Assembly: GCA_965263045.1 (NCBI GenBank)
Contig: CBDHGK010000041.1
Location: forward strand, 5,270,001 to 5,334,000
Direction of reading: 5' to 3'
Source: G963664115 sp965263045
GTDB lineage: Bacteria; Acidobacteriota; Terriglobia; 20CM-2-55-15
Length of the DNA: 64,000 bases
Made by a program: the position numbers and the translations under genes. The notes under the pieces are model-generated. The model had not been told where the DNA came from and searched no databases. It saw nothing but the letters and a program-made list of their open reading frames with translations. Below, piece by piece: positions 62,001 to 64,000 of the stretch (positions are counted from its first letter, which is position 1; every line of letters begins with the position of its first letter).

Positions 62001-63213
62001 ACACCGGCCCGCCCTCCGAGGGTGGAAATTCCTCTCCGAGATGGAGCGCACCACGAGCGACACGGATAGCGATGCGCTCGCCCGAATACTGCAGACCGCC
62101 CCCGAGGAACGGCCCTGCCTCGTCAAGTCATTTCTGATAGCGGAGGTCGCGAGGATCGTGGCCGCATCGCCTGAAGATCTCGATCCCGGCTGCCGGCTCA
62201 GTGATCATGGGATCGACTCGCTGATGAGCATGGAACTCAAGACCAGCCTGGAAGAACAACTGGGGATTGAAATCCCTGCCGTAACCTTTCTGAAAGATCC
62301 CACGATTGCCGAATTCGCCCAATCGCTTCTGGAACGAGTGATTTCCAAGGAGCACACGACGGAAGTCAGAGGTTCGCCCGTTGCCGTGCAGATTGCGCGC
62401 GGTGGGCAGGCCCCTCCAGTATTTTTTATGCACCCCGGGGGGCTCGACGTTCGATTGTACGATCGACTGGCGTTTTACCTGGACGATCGGCCCCTGTACG
62501 CGTTGACGCCCGGCCTGGCCAACCCGACGATCGAGGAGTCCGCTACAGCGTGTGCTGACGAGATATGCCGCATACAGTCCGAAGGCGCGCTGGCTGTGGG
62601 TGGCTGGTCGCTTGGAGGGATTCTCGCGTTTGAAGTTGCCCGGCAACTGCGCTTGCTTGATCGCGATGTCGAAGTCGTCTTCTTTCTGGACAGTCCGGCG
62701 CCACCGGCAGCCCATTTCCCGGTTGCCGATGATCCAGGTCTGGTGTCTGCTTTCGGAAGTTATCTCGGCACCCGGCACGCAACCCTCGTCAGGTTTGATG
62801 CCGGAGGAGGGCTTGATCGCCTGTTCCAGCAGGCGAAGCAGGCGGGAGTGATTCCTCAGGAGCAAGGTTACGACGAAATCGTTTCATTGTTTGAAAGCTA
62901 CAGGATCGGACTCGAGGTTTCAGCGGCCCAGTTTCAGGACTACGCACCCGGAACGTATGCCGGACGGACTGCGCTGTTTCGGGCCACCGGAAACCAGGAC
63001 TCCGATACTCTGTTTCCGCCTGACGCGTTTCACTGGCAGAAACTGACAACCCGAGAGCCTGAAATCTACAGTGTGCCAGGCGATCACTACACCATGTTCC
63101 TGGAACCTCATGTTCGAGTTCTGGGAGCGCTACTGAACAAATGCCTCAACGGATTGGACCAGACGATGCAGGCGGAGAACACGGGCGCCGGCCTGAGTGT
63201 CCGACAACAGTAA
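56071..63213 (+). CDS. Monomodular FAAL-ACP-KS-DH-KR-ACP-TE megasynthase without an acyltransferase domain
   Basis: 2,380 residues; the GTG start overlaps the radical SAM stop (GTGA). Domains with approximate residues: fatty acyl-AMP ligase 1-560 (YTSGSTSLPRG 157-167); ACP1 565-640 (HWGLDSLKA, Ser596); KS 650-1075 (TACSSS Cys825, HGTGT His960, NIGHLEAA His1000); a 160-residue linker where an AT would be, without a GHSxG motif; DH 1236-1510 (GHRFQGVQIFP, His near 1271; HPGVLD Asp near 1439); structural and catalytic KR 1515-1950 (TGGLGGLG; Tyr1893); ACP2 1985-2085 (DHGIDSLMS, Ser2050); thioesterase 2095-2375 (GGWSLGG Ser2180, His2339). There is no ER and no methyltransferase. A fatty acid would load as acyl-AMP, be extended once, reduced and dehydrated, and released. 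Malonyl units must come from elsewhere. Confidence 0.93.
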   Translation: MTFVDVLRQRAHDQGNDRAYTFTTDGTSDESQLTYAELDVRARSIAAELQKQGMEGKPILLLFPPGLDYVCALAGCLYAGSTAVPGYPPRGKEKADLIRSILGDSRAAAVLTNRRWQARFAGDPVRPSIAIEDVKPELADGWTFPAVEDESIALLQYTSGSTSLPRGVMVSHENLAHNCSMIRDAMASSSQTRSVMWLPPYHDMGLVGGIMHPLYTGFPAVLMSPFAFLQRPYRWLKAVSDHRATVSGGPNFAFRLCTERILAEQKDSLDLSSWNVAFCGSEPIHAATLASFADAFESCGFRRESFFPCYGMAEATLIISGQLGEPVLHEASKAGLERGQVLDEPTDPEDTQTLVGCGGPLGGEEILVVNHETSQECRAGEIGEIWVASPSVARGYWHRARETIETFKAFTSDTRKGPFLRTGDLGYIRDGALFVTGRLKDLIIIHGRNLYPQDIELTAIESHPALRGKTAAAFSVAAPEDEGERLVVLQETGRHQEEAVLDEVLNAIRRDIAGQYDISAHAIVLVSKNSLPKTSSGKIRRGTCRTRFLEGHLDIVREWKQEEILDILLSELSKRLNADASGFDIRLPFAHWGLDSLKAVELAAGLETVLGRSLPATLAYDYPTIEALAAYLSGTASRPHQARLNGQRPKVQSAEPIAIIGIGCRLPGAHGPDAYSALLREGRDAISEIPPDRWKASAYFDADPDTPGKINTRWGGFLTGIDQFDPDFFGISRREAARMDPQQRLLLETAWEACEDAGLSGDRIAGSPTGVFVGISTNDYGRRVLQDSDRIDAYAGTGNAFSIAANRLSHVFDLHGPSIAIDTACSSSLVAVNLACASLRSNECSLALAGGVNLILSPEIAMNFSRAHAMASDGRCKAFDARADGYVRSEGAGVVVLKPLSRAVQDGDPVYAVVRGTAVNQDGRTNGIMAPSRQAQEDVIAAAYRNAGADPADVEYVETHGTGTLIGDSIEAAALGAVMARGRKPTQNCIIGSAKTNIGHLEAAAEIAGLIKTALMFDRGEIPPNLHFETPNPHIHFEELGLSVQRDLSSWSSASTAIAGVSSFGFGGTNAHVVVSAASPLANGSSHATWGGPYVLPLSAHKDRALEMRAEGLHGWLAALAHRDNSWLHHLCYTASVRRTHHKHRAAFVFYTRDELFAQLRHFLQGEEHRWCEPQEDGPDETMARSLASGYLEGSDVAWERLYPDGGKCIRLPEYPWQGERCWFDPTPIATPPADSSHPLLGSRLAPESSPIVKVWENRIGTGTAAFLRGHRFQGVQIFPATAYLEMAFAAAREEFGSETCVVKNVEFQTPLVVPEEGQRMVQFELSSEDPDNRRFRILSSEAHDQWVLHASGTIAPGRPPQNGLDGEIVKEIRERCQNEILTGTHYSSLQEKGLEYGASFRQMQQLWTGPAEALARIEIRPETRKELAAYRFHPGVLDCCAQFLSSIDTFGTEHGLPVALGEIRLYGSPTGELWSHAVCPSEGVGDVRVFDSSGRVVVDADRLQFRRLDSTDCQYEVEWREQPEAEPLATPEEWLVFSASDGLGEELAANLKQGGRRCTLVSDREPESSTSVLDTLRAERGVRTLGVVYLRAVGVTEATAEDCKAVAGLVGQMAESHHDSSFRLWLVTRGAQSLPGDAGPAQGGPLDGTPQAPLWGLGRTIALEHPQIWGGLIDLDPSDGVDHARALANEFLSPSPEDQIAFRSLGHYVPRFVHRRVPASPAPVELRPDCTYLITGGLGGLGLQLARSMVERGARRLVLLARTALPPRSAWSGTDRSSRTGRQIAGVRWLEQMGASVHLASVDVANQGQLFGFLEDFHNEAWPPIRGVIHAAGVLNDQVLLKVHEGALEEVFRAKVYGAALLHRAFGKQPLDFFVLFSSVASLLGSEGQASYAAANAFLDSLAHSRRQEGLPALAINWGPWAEAGMAGETGAASRLSRRGIEAIQPQQGLAIFERLLCENPVQVCVLGVDWPKLLRHRPALRGWKFLSEMERTTSDTDSDALARILQTAPEERPCLVKSFLIAEVARIVAASPEDLDPGCRLSDHGIDSLMSMELKTSLEEQLGIEIPAVTFLKDPTIAEFAQSLLERVISKEHTTEVRGSPVAVQIARGGQAPPVFFMHPGGLDVRLYDRLAFYLDDRPLYALTPGLANPTIEESATACADEICRIQSEGALAVGGWSLGGILAFEVARQLRLLDRDVEVVFFLDSPAPPAAHFPVADDPGLVSAFGSYLGTRHATLVRFDAGGGLDRLFQQAKQAGVIPQEQGYDEIVSLFESYRIGLEVSAAQFQDYAPGTYAGRTALFRATGNQDSDTLFPPDAFHWQKLTTREPEIYSVPGDHYTMFLEPHVRVLGALLNKCLNGLDQTMQAENTGAGLSVRQQ

Positions 63214-63303
63214 GCGAACACCCTGGGCGGGCTCAGGCGCCGACCGAAGCCCGGGGTACAACGCAGTTCCACGATCGGCGAAGAATCCACAGCTCCTCTC
63301 GCC

Positions 63304-64000
63304 CTAACTCCCGGCTGCTGCTCTACGCGGATTCGCCACGATCTTGAGATCCCCCTCGATCGTGTTCCGCCAGTGTTCGAGAATCGGCTTCAACTCCTTC
63401 GCCGCTTTCTTGACCACCTTCGCCTCTGTTCGGCCCCGTTTCGCATATATCATCGACCGCTCCTCGAACGCTTTGACCTCCGCGTCGATGCGCTTCCGCG
63501 CTTCCATGACTTCCGGTTGGCTGAGGTCCGCAACATGCCTCTTCCTGCAATGGGAACCCATGACTTCTGCGATTGCCTCCTGAAACGGATGCTGGATGTC
63601 CCGAACAAATTCGTCCACTTCAGCTTTCTTCGATGCACAGCTTCCAAGCGGGACCTGGGTCGAACCCAGCAGGTGGAGATACGTCCTGAGCGCATGCAGG
63701 CAGATGGGCTTCCAGCTGATTTCCTGGCTCTTCAAGGAATTGATCTCGAATCCGGTCGCAACCTGGTCGTAGCCTTCGGCCAGGGGCCATGGGAAAAACC
63801 TACCGGATCAAACAAGTTGTAGACTCGACAGCTCTTGGGCACGAGTGAATCGAATTCCCGGACGAAGTCGCTGTCGCCAACCTTCGCGGCCGCCAGCGTG
63901 TAGACTTCGAGATCCGGAAACCGTTCCGTACTGGCAAGGATCGCCCCGTGGAGAATGGCAAGGGCAGCGCCCAGGCTGTGTCCAGTTACTGTAACTGATC
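63304..64000 (-). pseudogene. Class 3 lipase, frameshifted and cut by the window edge
   Basis: The visible 5' part (from 63998 down) reads SVTVTGHSLGAALAILHGAI, with the nucleophile elbow GHSLG, then RFPDLEVYTLAAAKVGDSDF VREFDSLVP and CRVYNLFDPV, containing the lipase-3 Asp. At about 63800 the frame shifts; the continuation FPWPLAEGYDQVATGFEINS LKSQEISWKPICLHALRTYL HLLG keeps the catalytic His (CLHALRTYL). A C-terminal charged helical tail (KAEVDEFVRDIQHPFQEAIA, then KKAAKELKPILEHWRNTIEG) follows to 63304. One base would restore the gene; the N-terminus lies beyond 64000. Confidence 0.78.

Overview
The window looks like a GC-rich Gram-negative (diderm) chromosome. An Omp85/BamA gene, a TamB gene and SurA-type periplasmic chaperones show the outer membrane. 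The remnants of GxGGMGEVY-type Ser/Thr kinases, the secreted beta-propeller and repeat proteins, and the secreted metalloprotease with its shared C-terminal domain would suit an Acidobacteriota-like lineage. That is an inference from gene style; no marker gene here fixes the phylum. The density of insertion sequences and broken genes suggests a host-associated or otherwise relaxed-selection lifestyle.

Region by region. (1) 1-8 kb is conserved core: a divergent SurA-like lipoprotein, rpmB with a good promoter and terminator, then a tightly overlapping envelope-assembly operon (Omp85/BamA with about seven POTRA domains, a SurA_N chaperone, TamB). (2) 8-12 kb is a minus-strand group of small housekeeping or accessory genes (SDR, cysteine hydrolase, THAP4/nitrobindin-like beta-barrel, GNAT, two unknowns). 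(3) 12-17 kb is a toxin-antitoxin (TA) island. One RelE-like TA pair is intact, a second copy is decayed, and a higBA pair has its toxin split by an IS256-family element with a 9-bp target duplication. Three copies of a tRNA 3'-half lie next to these genes. (4) 17-48 kb is a mobile-element graveyard. It holds IS4, IS5, IS110, IS1182, IS1380 and IS256 elements or fragments, two group II intron remnants, an IS1182-derived MITE, and an IS91-like element with its own tyrosine recombinase, itself split by IS1380. Intact islands remain in it: a secreted beta-propeller, a metalloprotease pair, a 1,702-residue ten-repeat SwmB-type secreted protein, and an ECF sigma/anti-sigma/thioredoxin-fold operon. 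(5) 48-51.5 kb holds IS-truncated metabolic remnants (TPP enzyme, cytochrome c), an MBL-fold hydrolase and a lectin-like secreted protein.

(6) 51.8-63.2 kb is the most interesting intact block. Two operons diverge from about 54.3 kb. On the minus strand, plsY is followed directly (TGA-ATG) by a single protein that fuses a fatty-acid-kinase catalytic half (DAK2/FakA-like) to a fatty-acid-binding half (DegV/FakB-like). On the plus strand, a stand-alone B12-binding-like protein, a radical SAM enzyme and a 2,380-residue FAAL-ACP-KS-DH-KR-ACP-TE megasynthase overlap by 4 nt at each junction. The synthase has no acyltransferase domain. My reading is a lipid-modification or unusual-acyl-chain pathway: free fatty acids could enter as acyl-AMP (FAAL) or acyl-phosphate (Fak), be extended once and possibly modified by the radical SAM enzyme, and reach glycerol-3-phosphate through PlsY. 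This scheme is inference from gene content and order. The window ends in a frameshifted class 3 lipase.
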